From positions 62,001 to 126,000 of the forward strand of contig NZ_QLSU01000002.1 in assembly GCF_003268775.1 (NCBI RefSeq): a stretch of 64,000 nucleotides of DNA, in the 5' to 3' direction. Shown piece after piece: positions 35,520-44,669 of this stretch; position 1 is the first letter of the stretch; the number at the start of each line of letters is the position of its first letter. The notes beneath the pieces were generated by a model. That model searched no databases. It was not told the origin of the DNA and saw only the letters and a list, made by a program, of their open reading frames with translations. Position numbers and translations under genes: made by a program. The DNA comes from Paraburkholderia unamae (GTDB lineage Bacteria; Pseudomonadota; Gammaproteobacteria; Burkholderiales; Burkholderiaceae).

Positions 35520-36238
35520 GGCGCGATGTTCAGGAAAAAGCGTTGCAGCCAGCCCATCGTCTCGGCCTCGTCGATCACGCCCTTCGCGGAGTATTCGATC
35601 TTCGCGTCGGCGACGTCGGTCGAGAGCACGGAGTTGTCTCCGGCAACGGTGTTCGGATTGACGACGCCGGAAAGGCGCACGTATTCATTGCCCTGGTTGA
35701 TGAGCATCTGCTTCTCGCCGGAGACGACGAGATTGCCGTTGGGCAGCACGTTCGTGACGGTCACGGTAATCACGCCCGTGAACGTGTTCGAGGCATTCGC
35801 GCCGCCCGTGGCGTCGAACTGGTTCGCACCCGACGCCGCGAGGTTGGCGCGCGAGAAGAAGCCCGGCGCGAAGCCGTAGGTCGGCACCTGAAAGCTCGTG
35901 CTGCCGCCGCGCTTGGTATTCGCGCCCGAGGACTTGGTCGCGTTGATGTTTTCGGAGATGACGATCGTGAGAATGTCGCCGATATTGCGCGGACGCTGGT
36001 CCTCGAACAGCGGCCTGCCTGCGTAGCCGGGGTTGTAGATCGCACCCGGCGAGTTGTTGACGGGCGGCGCGGGCGGCACCGCCGTCATGGGCTGCTGCGT
36101 GATCGGTTGCCTGTTCGGGATGTAGGCGCAGCCCGCGAGCAACGCGAGCGCCACGCCCGCCACGAGCGCGCGGGGGTGGCCCGGATGCGCCGCGCGGGTG
36201 CGAGGATGGGTTCGTACGGACTGCGACATGCTGATCAC
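35513..36238 (-). CDS. flgH: Flagellar L-ring lipoprotein FlgH
   Basis: A 241-residue outer membrane lipoprotein forming the L ring. The lipobox LLAGC is near residue 36 after a basic N-terminus. Conserved parts are [28 protein letters not shown] and [25 protein letters not shown]. Two close start codons (MISMSQ) are possible. Confidence 0.95.
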   Translation of the reverse strand: MISMSQSVRTHPRTRAAHPGHPRALVAGVALALLAGCAYIPNRQPITQQPMTAVPPAPPVNNSPGAIYNPGYAGRPLFEDQRPRNIGDILTIVISENINATKSSGANTKRGGSTSFQVPTYGFAPGFFSRANLAASGANQFDATGGANASNTFTGVITVTVTNVLPNGNLVVSGEKQMLINQGNEYVRLSGVVNPNTVAGDNSVLSTDVADAKIEYSAKGVIDEAETMGWLQRFFLNIAPW

Positions 36239-36264
36239 CGACTCGTTTAACTAAGGACCTGTCC

Positions 36265-37053
36265 TCAGACCGACATCTGGCTGAGGGTTTGCAGCATCTG
36301 GTCGGAAGTGGTGACCGCCTTGCTGTTGATTTCGTAGGCGCGCTGCGTCTCGATCATGTTCACGAGCTCCTGCACCACGTTCACGTTCGACGCTTCCACA
36401 TAGCCCTGGTTGAGCGTGCCCGAGCCGTTCTGGCCCGGCGTGGACACCGTGGGCGCGCCCGACGAAGCCGTTTCCGACATCAGGTTCTGCCCGTTCGACT
36501 GAAGGCCGGCCGGGTTGATGAACATGGCGATCTGGAGCGAGCCGATGGTCGTGTTGTTGACCGAGCCCGGCGTCGTGACCGTGACCACGCCGTCGCTGCC
36601 GATGGTGAGCGAGGTGGCGTTGGCGGGCACGGTGATCGCCGGGATCACCTGGTAGCCGCTGGAGGTCACGAGCTGGCCCTGCGAGTTGGTCTGGAACGAG
36701 CCGTCGCGCGTGTAGGCCGTGGTGCCGTCGGGCATCTGCACCTGGAAGAAGCCCGCGCCGTTGATCGCCACGTCCTTCGAGTTGCCGGTCTGTTGCAGAT
36801 TGCCTTGCGTGTAGAGACGCTCGGTCGCCACCTGCTGCACGCCGGTGCCCACCTGGCTGCCCGAGGGCAGTTCGGTTTCCTGGGTCGAGTTCGCACCCGG
36901 CTGGCGCAGCGTCTGGTACATGAGGTCCTCGAACACCGCGCGCGAGCCCTTGAAGCCGTTGGTGCTCACGTTCGCGAGGTTGTTCGAAATCACGTCCATC
37001 TGTGACTGCTGGGCCTGCATGCCGGTGGCGGCGATGTAAAGCGATCGGTTCAC
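36265..37053 (-). CDS. flgG: Flagellar distal rod protein FlgG
   Basis: A 262-residue rod protein. I use the GTG at 37053 ([31 protein letters not shown]), preceded by GGGAGA; the ATG at 37089 would add 12 atypical residues. The C-terminus is the rod/hook motif [35 protein letters not shown]. Length matches the family exactly. Confidence 0.96.
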   Translation of the reverse strand: MNRSLYIAATGMQAQQSQMDVISNNLANVSTNGFKGSRAVFEDLMYQTLRQPGANSTQETELPSGSQVGTGVQQVATERLYTQGNLQQTGNSKDVAINGAGFFQVQMPDGTTAYTRDGSFQTNSQGQLVTSSGYQVIPAITVPANATSLTIGSDGVVTVTTPGSVNNTTIGSLQIAMFINPAGLQSNGQNLMSETASSGAPTVSTPGQNGSGTLNQGYVEASNVNVVQELVNMIETQRAYEINSKAVTTSDQMLQTLSQMSV

Positions 37054-37127
37054 GGTGTCTTTCTCCCGGCCCGGCTTCGCGCGGCGCATGATGCGGCGCG
37101 AGCGGCCTTCAATGGCTTCGAAATGGC

Positions 37128-37889
37128 TTAGCTGCTGAAGTTGAGCAGCTGGTTCGCGCTCTGCTCGTTCTGGTCGGCGTTCTGCAAGAGCTTGGTCTGC
37201 ATCTGGAACTGCCGCGCGTTGGCGATCATCGAGACCATCGCCGCCACGGGGTTCACGTTGCTGCCCTCGAGCGACTCGGTGGCGATCTGCACGGTCTGGT
37301 CCGCGTCGGCGGGGTTGCCGTCCGCCGTGCGAAAGAGGCCGTCGTCGCCGCGCGTGAGCGAGCCCGCGGGCGGGTTGACGAACTTGATCTGGTCGATCAT
37401 GGCGATCGCCATCGGCGGGCTGCCCGGCGCGATGGCCGACACCGTGCCGTCCGTGCCGATCGTGACCGCCGAGCCCGGCGGCACCGCGATCGGGCCGCCG
37501 CCGCCGATCACCTGCTGGTTGCTGGCCGTGACGAGCTGGCCGTTTTCATCGACGTGCAGGTTGCCCGCACGCGTGTAGGCCTCGTTGCCGTCGGCCGTCT
37601 GCACGGCGATGAAACCCGCGCCCTGCACGGCGATGTCGAGCGGGTTGCCGGTATGCGAGATCGCACCGGGCGTCATGTCCGAGCCAGGCGTCGACGAGAG
37701 CACGTAGGTGCGCGTGGTCTGGTCGTTCACCGTCGAGCCGTCGCCGAACGACATCGGCACGGCGCGAAAGTTGGCGAGCTGCGCGCGAAAGCCCGTGGTC
37801 GAGACGTTCGCAAGGTTGTTCGCGACGACGGCCTGCTGCTCGAGCGCCTGGCTCGCGCCCGTCATCGCGGTATAGATCAGTCGGTCCAT
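37128..37889 (-). CDS. flgF: Flagellar proximal rod protein FlgF
   Basis: A 253-residue rod protein beginning [35 protein letters not shown], with the FlgF-type DRLIYTAM start, and ending in a rod helix ([34 protein letters not shown]). It sits between flgE and flgG as usual. Confidence 0.96.
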   Translation of the reverse strand: MDRLIYTAMTGASQALEQQAVVANNLANVSTTGFRAQLANFRAVPMSFGDGSTVNDQTTRTYVLSSTPGSDMTPGAISHTGNPLDIAVQGAGFIAVQTADGNEAYTRAGNLHVDENGQLVTASNQQVIGGGGPIAVPPGSAVTIGTDGTVSAIAPGSPPMAIAMIDQIKFVNPPAGSLTRGDDGLFRTADGNPADADQTVQIATESLEGSNVNPVAAMVSMIANARQFQMQTKLLQNADQNEQSANQLLNFSS

Positions 37890-37915
37890 GATGTGCCCGG
37901 TGCGTGGTTAGGCGC

Positions 37916-39169
37916 TTACATCTGCAACAGCGTCTGGTCGACGGTCTGCTGCGTCTTGATGGTCTGCGCGTTCGCCTGGTAGTTGCGCTGCGCCGTGATC
38001 AGGTCGACGAGCTGGTTGGTCAGATCCACGTTCGACGCTTCGAGCGCGCCGCCCGTGAGCGTGCCGTGGTTCGTGCTGCCCGGCGTCGAAACCTGCGCGA
38101 CGCCCGAGGCGGCCGTCTGCTGGAACTGGTTGCCGCCCAGGTTCAGGAGGCCGTTCGGGTTGTTGAAGTTGGCGAGCACGATCTGGCCGAGCGCCATGGT
38201 CTGGCCGTTCGAGTAGTTGCCGGTGATGGTGCCGTCCGAGCCGATCGTGAAGTTCGACAGCGTGCCGCTCGCGTAGCCGTCCTGCGCGAGGTTGTTCACG
38301 CCCGAGGCGCCGCCGTATTGCGTCGTGCCGGTGAAGTTGAGGGTCAGGCTGAGCGGCGAGGCGCCGTCGTCGAGCTTGGTCGGGTCGGCCGTCGATGCGA
38401 CGTTGAGCTTGAACTCGCCGAGCGCGGCGGTTGCGGTGCCCGTGGAGTCGGTCGTGGCCGTCAGCGCGCCCGACGAATCGAACGACATCGTGCCGAGATC
38501 GGTCGTCTGGCCGGCGGCGACGGCATAGACTTGAGCCGAGCCGGTTGCGTTCTGCACGAAATACAGGTTGACCTGCTGCGTGCCGCCGAGCGAGTCGTAG
38601 GCCGTGATCGACGTCGAGTAGTTGTAGCTGGTCGAGTCGGTCGGATCGAACGTCTTCGTCGTCGGCGCCGTGGCCTGCGCGTTCAGGTTCAGCTGCGCGG
38701 TGATGTTCGACGTCGGCAGCGGTGCGATGTTGGTGGTCGGCACCTTCAGCGCCACCGTTTGCGCCGAGTTGATCACGCCGTTCGAATCGGCGGCGTAACC
38801 CATCAGGTCGTTGCCCGCCGCGTCGGTGATGTAGCCGTTCTTGTCGAGCTGGAACACGCCGTTACGCGAGTACGTGATCGTGCCGTTGTTCGACATCTGG
38901 TAGAAGCCGTTGCCGTTGATGGCGACGTTCAGCGCCTGGCCCGTCGTGGTGATCGTGCCTTGCGAGAAGTCCTGCTGCACGGTCGAGAGCGCGGCGCCGA
39001 GGCCGATCTGGTTGCCCACCGCCGTCGCGACAGTGTTCGCGTACACGTCGGCGAACTGCGCCGTGCTTTGCTTGAAGCCGGTCGTGTTCGCGTTGGCGAT
39101 GTTGTTGCCAATCACGTCGAGGTCGTTCGACGCCGCGGCGAGGCCGCTCAATCCTTGCTGGTAGCCCAT
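37916..39169 (-). CDS. flgE: Flagellar hook protein FlgE
   Basis: A 417-residue hook subunit. N-terminus GYQQGLSGLAAASNDLDVIGNNIANANTTGFKQS; C-terminus LEASNVDLTNQLVDLITAQRNYQANAQTIKTQQTVDQTLLQ. The surface domains in the middle are Thr/Asn-rich, as usual. FlgD precedes it; both are early export substrates. Confidence 0.97.
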   Translation of the reverse strand: MGYQQGLSGLAAASNDLDVIGNNIANANTTGFKQSTAQFADVYANTVATAVGNQIGLGAALSTVQQDFSQGTITTTGQALNVAINGNGFYQMSNNGTITYSRNGVFQLDKNGYITDAAGNDLMGYAADSNGVINSAQTVALKVPTTNIAPLPTSNITAQLNLNAQATAPTTKTFDPTDSTSYNYSTSITAYDSLGGTQQVNLYFVQNATGSAQVYAVAAGQTTDLGTMSFDSSGALTATTDSTGTATAALGEFKLNVASTADPTKLDDGASPLSLTLNFTGTTQYGGASGVNNLAQDGYASGTLSNFTIGSDGTITGNYSNGQTMALGQIVLANFNNPNGLLNLGGNQFQQTAASGVAQVSTPGSTNHGTLTGGALEASNVDLTNQLVDLITAQRNYQANAQTIKTQQTVDQTLLQM

Positions 39170-39207
39170 GTTCGTCTACTCCGCGCTGTTTGCGTTGATT
39201 ATCGTGT

Positions 39208-39918
39208 TCAGAGAATGGCGCCGACGCTCGAGAGCGCGACGGTCTTGCCGTTGGCGAGCGAGAGGCTCGCGGAGCCGTCCGACTGCTGGACCACGCCCTG
39301 CACCTGGCTCGCGACGAGCGCCGTGGCGGTGGCCGACTGACCGTTGGTCGTCGCGCTCGCGGTGATCGTGTAGGTGCCGTCGGCGACCGTGTTGCCCGAG
39401 GTGTCCTTGCCGTTCCAGGTGACCGGCACCGTGCCCGCCGACTGCGCGCCGAGGTCGAGCGTGTTGACGACCTGGCCTGCCGAGTTCGTGATCGTGAGCT
39501 TCACGTCCGACACCGCCGAAGGCAGCGTCACGCCGAGCTGCGGCGCCGTGCCGCTCGACACGGCGGCGCTGCTGCCGGGAGCGAGCACGGTCGAGCCGAT
39601 CAGCAGCGCGGCCTGGGCGTTCTGGCCCGCCGAAAGCTGCGTGGAGAGCGACGAGAGCGACGTGTTGAGCTGCTGGATGCCCGAGACCGTATTGATCTGC
39701 GCGAGCTGCGACGTCATCTGCGAGCTGTCCATCGGATCGGTCGGATCCTGGTTCTGCAACTGCGCGACGAGCAGTTGCAGAAAGGTCGTTTGCAGATCGC
39801 TCGCGCTCGTGCCGCTCGTCGACGAGGACGAGCTGGAGCTCGTGCCGTTCATGGTGTCGAGCAGTTGCTGCGACACGGTGGCGGTGCTGCCGCCGATGGT
39901 TGTGTTGCTGGAACTCAA
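39208..39918 (-). CDS. flgD: Flagellar hook capping protein FlgD
   Basis: A 236-residue scaffold for hook assembly. A Ser/Thr-rich N-terminus precedes the conserved LQTTFLQLLVAQLQNQDPTDPMDSSQMTSQLAQINTVSGIQQLN, then a tudor/FN3-like C-terminal part (VTWNGKDTSGNTVADGTYTIT). It is exported and later discarded. Confidence 0.96.
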   Translation of the reverse strand: MSSSNTTIGGSTATVSQQLLDTMNGTSSSSSSSTSGTSASDLQTTFLQLLVAQLQNQDPTDPMDSSQMTSQLAQINTVSGIQQLNTSLSSLSTQLSAGQNAQAALLIGSTVLAPGSSAAVSSGTAPQLGVTLPSAVSDVKLTITNSAGQVVNTLDLGAQSAGTVPVTWNGKDTSGNTVADGTYTITASATTNGQSATATALVASQVQGVVQQSDGSASLSLANGKTVALSSVGAIL

Positions 39919-40046
39919 CGCGTTCTCCTCGATTGCGCTTCGTGCTTGGCGTGTGGTGACGGGCGCTGGATGGTTTCGCGCCCGCTGGTCTCTGTGTTTG
40001 CTGCGTTATGCGTGTGGTGCCGATGGGGCCGCTTCACGTACCTGCG

Positions 40047-40472
40047 TCAGGTCCCGATCGTGAGCGTCTTGAGCATCAACTGCTTGGCCGTGTTCAGCGT
40101 TTCGACGTTGGCCTGGTACGAGCGCGACGCCGAGATCATGTTCACCATCTCCTGCACCGGATCGACGTTGGGCATCGTCACGTAGCCGTCCGCGTTGGCG
40201 GAGGGGTTGGACGGGTCGTAGGTCTGCTTCATGGGCGTGGGGTCGTCCACCACGCCCGTCACCTTCACGCCGCCCACCTGCTGGCCCGAGGCCGTGCGCG
40301 CGCCGCCGAGCGGATTGACCGCGAACACCACCTGTTTCGCCTTGTAGGGCTGGCCGTCGGGGCCGGTCGTGCTGTCGGCGTTGGCGAGATTGGACGCCGT
40401 CACGTTCAGTCGCTGCGATTCCGCCGTCATGGCGGAGCCCGCAACGCTGAAGATGTTCATCAGGGATGGCAT
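40047..40472 (-). CDS. flgC: Flagellar proximal rod protein FlgC
   Basis: A 141-residue rod protein: [31 protein letters not shown] at the start and [31 protein letters not shown] at the end. A 128-bp gap separates it from flgD, with no clear promoter seen. Confidence 0.96.
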   Translation of the reverse strand: MPSLMNIFSVAGSAMTAESQRLNVTASNLANADSTTGPDGQPYKAKQVVFAVNPLGGARTASGQQVGGVKVTGVVDDPTPMKQTYDPSNPSANADGYVTMPNVDPVQEMVNMISASRSYQANVETLNTAKQLMLKTLTIGT

Positions 40473-40549
40473 GGTTTCGTTGACCTCACATCAGGTGCGC
40501 GCCGCTGCGCGCGTTGGTCGCTGCTTCATTCGTGTTCCGGGCGCGCCGC

Positions 40550-41086
40550 TCAGGTCGAGCCCGAGGTGATGGCGGAGAGCATCGTCTTGATCTGCTGCGA
40601 GACGACGGTCATGCCCGACTCGAAGTGCAGCGCGTTGTCGGCGAACTGCACGCGCTCGGTGTCGAGATCGACCGTGTTGCCGTCGAGCGCGGGCTGCATC
40701 GGCACGCGGTACATGAGCTGGCTCTTGTAGGTGTCGGCCGGGCCGCCCGTCGGGATCAGCTTCGCGTCGCCGGCCATGTGGCCCGGCGTCGTGGACGACA
40801 TCTGCATGCCGCTCGTCACGCCCGCGGGCTGCGCCATGGCGAGCGGCTGGGCGTTGCCGCCCGCCGTGCCCGCCACCGCGGCAACCAGTCCCGTCGTGCC
40901 GGCCGACGCGCCCGTGCCCGACTGCCGCAGCGCGCCCGCGAGCGAAGCCGCGAAGTCGACGTCGCGCGCCTGGTAGCCCGGCGTGTCGGCGTTCGCGATG
41001 TTCGACGAGATCAACGCCTGCCGCGTGGCGCGCACGTCGAGCGCTTCGCGCCCGAAGGCGAATTCGGCATCGAGTTTGTCCAGCAT
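40550..41086 (-). CDS. flgB: Flagellar proximal rod protein FlgB
   Basis: A 178-residue rod protein (MLDKLDAEFAFGREALDVRATRQALISSNIANADTPGYQARDVDF), longer than the enteric form (about 138) through an Ala/Gly-rich insertion between residues 55 and 105. The start at 41086 has GGAGAA upstream; earlier in-frame ATGs extend into the regulatory region. It leads the flgB-J operon. Confidence 0.95.
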   Translation of the reverse strand: MLDKLDAEFAFGREALDVRATRQALISSNIANADTPGYQARDVDFAASLAGALRQSGTGASAGTTGLVAAVAGTAGGNAQPLAMAQPAGVTSGMQMSSTTPGHMAGDAKLIPTGGPADTYKSQLMYRVPMQPALDGNTVDLDTERVQFADNALHFESGMTVVSQQIKTMLSAITSGST

Positions 41087-41238
41087 CGGGCGTTCTCCGT
41101 GACGCGAAAGGTGGATAGGCGTGAGCGCGGCGGCATCGCCAGCGGCGTGGAAACCGGCGCAAACGTTAAGCGCGCGGCCCGCAAGCCTTTGCGCATGGAG
41201 TGGAATCTTAGGCGGGGCTGGCAAGAACCAATCGGACG

Positions 41239-41264
41239 AATAGCCGGTAAAGCGCCCCTCTATT
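41239..41264. promoter_or_regulatory. FlhDC-type box between flgB and flgA
   Basis: AATAG (41239-41243) and CTATT (41260-41264), 16 bp apart, form the cleanest copy of the repeat seen also at fliF and fliL. It lies roughly midway (150 bp to flgB, 70 bp to flgA) and may serve both operons. Confidence 0.65.
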
Positions 41265-41332
41265 CGACGCAAGCTCGCGGGGGGCGCCGCCTAGAATGCG
41301 AGGCGTGTCAATGCATTCGATGGAGAACGACG

Positions 41333-42712
41333 ATGCCGCAGACTGCCTCTTTCCGTGGGCCGCGCGCCGGCCTGGAACGGCGAGCGCGCGCCTTGTCGTG
41401 GGCGTTGCCAGGCGTTTCGCCGTGGGCCGCTTCATGCGCCTGCGCGCTCGCCTTCGTGCTGGGCGGCACGGCCGCGCACGCGCAGAGCGCGCCGCAGGGC
41501 GCGGGCGGCCAGGTCTTTATCGCGGGTAACGGCGACCGCGCAGGCACCGACGCCGCGCAGATGAGCGCGATGCTCGCGACGAACGCCACGAATGCCACGA
41601 ATACGAAGCCGGCCAGTGCCGCCGCGAGTGCGCCAGTCAATGTGCCGACTAACACGCCGGTCAATTCGGCCGCGAATGCCCAAGCCGGTACGCCCGCGCC
41701 GCTGCGCGCGGCGAGCTACGCCGACCTCAACGCGCACGGCGTGCCCGAAGATGCGCGCGCCGGCGTCGATTCCGCCGGCATGATCACGATCCCCGGCCCC
41801 GGCGAGCGCACGTCGCAAGCCGACGCGCCGCGCATCGTCACGATTCCCGCGCCGGGCACGAGCGCGCAGCCTGCACGCGTGCCGCCCGCCAGCGTGAACA
41901 GCGCGACAAACAGCGCGGGCGCGCTGCAACGCGTGAACGTCGCGAGCGCGGCGAACCGCGTGGCGCCCGTGGTGGTCGACGCCGCGAGCGCGAACGGCGC
42001 GCCCGCCGCGAAGCCGGTTGCGAGCGCAGGCGCAAACACAGGCACAAACGCCAGCGCGGTCGCCATGAACACCCAGGCCACACCGCCCGGCCAGCAGGAC
42101 GGCGAATCGATCCGCGCCGCCGCGCTGGCCTTCCTTCAGCAGCAGTCGGCGGGGTTGCCCGGCCGCGTGACGGTCACGGTCTCGCCGGTGTTCCCGCGCG
42201 GCCTTGCGGCCTGCACTTCGCTCGAACCGTTCATGCCGCCGGGCGCGCGCACGTTCGGCCGCACGACCGTGGGCATGCGCTGCATCGGCGCGAAGCCGTG
42301 GACGCTCTACGTGGGCGCGCGCGTCGCCGTCGACATCACGTACTACGTGGCCGCACGCCAGATCGGCGCGGGCGAGGCCCTCTCGGCCGCCGACTTCATG
42401 CCGCGCTCGGGCGACCTCGCGAGCCTGCCGCAGACCGTCGTCACCGACCCCAACCAGGCGAGCGGCGCCGTCGCCCGCATGCGCATCTCCGCCGGTCTGC
42501 CGCTGCGCACCGACATGCTGCGCAGCGCGGCGTCGGTCATCATCGGACAGACCGTCAAGGTGATCGCCGTGGGCACCAATTTCACGATCTCCGCCGAAGG
42601 CAGCGCGCTCAGCAACGCGGAGCCGGGCCAGCAGGTGCGCGTGCGCACGAGCGGGGGCCAGGTCATCACCGGCGTGGTCAAGGACGCCGGCACGGTGCAG
42701 ATCCAGATTTAG
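41333..42712 (+). CDS. flgA: Flagellar P-ring assembly chaperone FlgA
   Basis: A 459-residue periplasmic protein. A signal peptide (about residues 1-50, ending GGTAAHAQ) is followed by some 200 residues of Ala/Asn/Thr-rich low-complexity sequence, then the normal FlgA domain (IRAAALAFLQQQSAGLPGRVTVTVSPVFPRGLAAC) with an SAF region (VAARQIGAGEALSAADFMPRSGDL). E. coli FlgA is about 219 residues, so the linker more than doubles its size. GGAG lies seven bases before the start. It is divergent from flgB. Confidence 0.93.
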   Translation: MPQTASFRGPRAGLERRARALSWALPGVSPWAASCACALAFVLGGTAAHAQSAPQGAGGQVFIAGNGDRAGTDAAQMSAMLATNATNATNTKPASAAASAPVNVPTNTPVNSAANAQAGTPAPLRAASYADLNAHGVPEDARAGVDSAGMITIPGPGERTSQADAPRIVTIPAPGTSAQPARVPPASVNSATNSAGALQRVNVASAANRVAPVVVDAASANGAPAAKPVASAGANTGTNASAVAMNTQATPPGQQDGESIRAAALAFLQQQSAGLPGRVTVTVSPVFPRGLAACTSLEPFMPPGARTFGRTTVGMRCIGAKPWTLYVGARVAVDITYYVAARQIGAGEALSAADFMPRSGDLASLPQTVVTDPNQASGAVARMRISAGLPLRTDMLRSAASVIIGQTVKVIAVGTNFTISAEGSALSNAEPGQQVRVRTSGGQVITGVVKDAGTVQIQI

Positions 42713-42824
42713 GGCGGATTGGGATGAGACGGATCGAGCGCGACCTGAACGGGCCTGGTTGCGCCCCGGTTGCGACTGTGTGCGCCAGCACACGTAACAG
42801 CGTGTAACGGCGGGACTTTCGCGC

Positions 42825-42852
42825 TAAAGTTCGGCCCGCCTCATGCCGTTAT
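42825..42852 (+). promoter_or_regulatory. Sigma-28 (FliA) promoter of flgM
   Basis: TAAAGTTC (42825-42832), 12 bases, GCCGTTAT (42845-42852). The -35 is a 7/8 match to the FliA consensus. It starts transcription about 20 bp before the flgM start. Confidence 0.7.
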
Positions 42853-42880
42853 CAAGGTCAAATCGATCAGGAAGCCCATC

Positions 42881-43246
42881 GTGAAAGTTGACTCCTCCAC
42901 CCGCAATGATCCGCGCGCGCTTCAAGATGGCGTCGCGCGTTCGCAAGGCGATTCGGCTGGCGCCGTGAGCGCCTCGAATACCGCGGCCACGTCCGGCGCC
43001 GCTGGCAGCGCGAGCGCCGCGAACGCATCCGGCGCTTCACAAGGCGATGCGAACGTGAGCCTTTCTTCCCTCTCCTCCACGCTGCGCTCGCTCGCGGCGA
43101 GCGGCGCGGCCGATATCGACGTGGCGCACGTGCAGTCGATCAAGGACGCCATCAGCAACGGCACGTTGCAGATCGACGCCGGCAAGATCGCCGACGGCGT
43201 GCTCCAGACCGCGCGCGAGCTGATGAGGCCCGCGTCGGGCAACTGA
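42881..43246 (+). CDS. flgM: Anti-sigma-28 factor FlgM
   Basis: A 121-residue, largely disordered protein that binds FliA until exported through the finished hook. The start is taken as the GTG at 42881 (VKVDSSTRND), with AGGAAG upstream and a sigma-28 promoter just before; the ATG at 42770 lies upstream of that promoter. The Ala/Ser-rich middle is followed by the conserved C-terminal FliA-binding helices DIDVAHVQSIKDAISNGTLQIDAGKIADGVLQTARELM. Confidence 0.93.
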   Translation: MKVDSSTRNDPRALQDGVARSQGDSAGAVSASNTAATSGAAGSASAANASGASQGDANVSLSSLSSTLRSLAASGAADIDVAHVQSIKDAISNGTLQIDAGKIADGVLQTARELMRPASGN

Positions 43247-43292
43247 TGACGCCCGCGTGCTGCGCAAACACTGAATTTTCTGGTGCCCCTCG

Positions 43293-43736
43293 ATGAAAGA
43301 TGCCCTGCTAGCCACGCTGATCGACGAACACGCCACGGTTGAGGCGTTCGCGTCGCTGCTCGCCTATGAAGAAAAGGCGCTCGTGTCGGCCGACGGCATG
43401 GAGGCGCTGCCGCAGATCGTCGAGCAGAAGACCACGCTCACGCAGCGTCTGGCGGGCCTCGAAAAGGCGCGCGACGCGCAACTGGCGGGCCTTGGCCTGC
43501 CGGGCGGGCGCAAGGGCATCGAGATGGCCTGTGACGGCGACGCGCGCCTCACGAGCCAGTGGGCGCTGCTCAAGGGCTCGACCGAGCGCGCGCGCCGCAA
43601 GAACCTCACGATCGGCATGATGATCCGCACGCGCATGGAACATAACCGGCGCGCGCTGGCGATCCTGCGCGGCGAGACGGGCAATGGCGCGATGCTGTAC
43701 GGTCCCGACGGACGGTTGCCGGCGTTCGGGCTGTAG
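43293..43736 (+). CDS. flgN: FlgK/FlgL export chaperone FlgN
   Basis: A 147-residue helical chaperone (ALLATLIDEHATVEAFASLLAYEEKALVSADGMEALPQIVEQKTTLTQRLAGLEKARD) that escorts the hook-associated proteins to the export gate. It follows flgM by 46 bp, the standard flgMN pair, and ends before a double terminator region. Confidence 0.92.
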   Translation: MKDALLATLIDEHATVEAFASLLAYEEKALVSADGMEALPQIVEQKTTLTQRLAGLEKARDAQLAGLGLPGGRKGIEMACDGDARLTSQWALLKGSTERARRKNLTIGMMIRTRMEHNRRALAILRGETGNGAMLYGPDGRLPAFGL

Positions 43737-43753
43737 GCGTTTGGGCGGTGCGT

Positions 43754-43788
43754 AAAAAAGCCGGAGCGGGGACGCTTCGGCTTTTTTG
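43754..43788. terminator. Bidirectional terminator after flgN
   Basis: A 9-bp stem (GCCGGAGCG with CGCTTCGGC, including a wobble pair) and GGGA loop, with six A before and six T after. It ends the flgAMN transcript. Confidence 0.9.
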
Positions 43789-43810
43789 TTGGTGCGAGCC
43801 TCTTTGCCCC

Positions 43811-43846
43811 AAAAAAAGAGCCGAAGCGCTCCCGCACCCCGGCTCT
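43811..43846 (-). terminator. Intrinsic terminator after fliA
   Basis: On the minus strand GAGCCG ... CGGCTC is followed by seven T, about 50 bp beyond the fliA stop. Its 3' arm repeats the AAAAAAGCCGAAGCG block of the neighbouring terminator in inverse orientation. Confidence 0.8.
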
Positions 43847-43894
43847 CGCACTGCACCCGGCCCGCGAACCGCACACGCGGGGCCGTCTATCGCC

Positions 43895-44626
43895 TCAATT
43901 CTCCGCGCTCGCCCACGACATCTCGCGCAGCCGCGTGCGCAGGCGCGCCACGGCCTGGCTGTGCAGCTGGCACACGCGCGACTCGCTCACCTCCATCACT
44001 GCGCCGATCTCGCGCAGGTTCATGCCACGCTCGTAGTAAAGCGACATCAGCAGCTTCTCGCGCTCGGGCAGGCGCTCGATCGCCTCGACGAGCGCGCCGC
44101 GCAGGCTGTCGTCGAGCAGCGCCGAAAGCGGGTCCGAGTGATCGACGCAGTAGCGGTCGAGAAACGGCTCGTCCTCGGCCGAGCGGTCGAAGTCTTCGTA
44201 GTAGATGAGCTGGCTGCCATGCAGGTCCTGCAACATCGACTGGTATTCGTCGAGCGGCATGTTCAGGTGATCGGCGACCTCGGTTTCGCTCGCCGAGCGG
44301 CCAAGGCGCTGCTCCACCTGGTGCACCGCGCTCTCCACTTCGCGCGACGTGCGGCGCAGGCTGCGCGGCAGCCAGTCGTTGCTGCGCAGCTCGTCGAGCA
44401 TCGCGCCGCGAATGCGCTGGCTCGCATAGGTCTCGAACTGCGCGCCCTGATCTTCCTTGTAGCGGTTCGCCGCGTCGAGCAGGCCGATCATGCCGGCCTG
44501 GATCAGATCGTCGAGGTCGACGCTCGCCGGCATTTTGGCGACGAGCTGCAACCCCAGCCGCCTCACGAGCGGCGCGTACTTCGCAAGCACGTCGGCCTGC
44601 GAAATTTTTCCTTGAGCGTTATACAT
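43895..44626 (-). CDS. fliA: RNA polymerase sigma-28 factor FliA
   Basis: A 243-residue sigma factor for late flagellar genes. Region 2: YAPLVRRLGLQLVAKMPASVDLDDLIQAGMIGLLDAANRY and FETYASQRIRGAMLDELR; region 4: LPEREKLLMSLYYERGMNLREIGAVMEVSESRVCQLHSQAVARLR. The ATG at 44626 is chosen because GGAG lies seven bases upstream; a GTG at 44638 is in frame. It is the last gene of flhB-A-F-G-fliA. Confidence 0.96.
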   Translation of the reverse strand: MYNAQGKISQADVLAKYAPLVRRLGLQLVAKMPASVDLDDLIQAGMIGLLDAANRYKEDQGAQFETYASQRIRGAMLDELRSNDWLPRSLRRTSREVESAVHQVEQRLGRSASETEVADHLNMPLDEYQSMLQDLHGSQLIYYEDFDRSAEDEPFLDRYCVDHSDPLSALLDDSLRGALVEAIERLPEREKLLMSLYYERGMNLREIGAVMEVSESRVCQLHSQAVARLRTRLREMSWASAEN

Positions 44627-44669
44627 CGTGCTCTCCACTTCTCATGTCCCTCGCTGCGTCGTGCGCACG

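Noticed and set aside
36265..37089. FlgG starting at the ATG at 37089
   Set aside because: The added 12 residues are not FlgG-like; the GTG at 37053 has a ribosome site and gives the family length.
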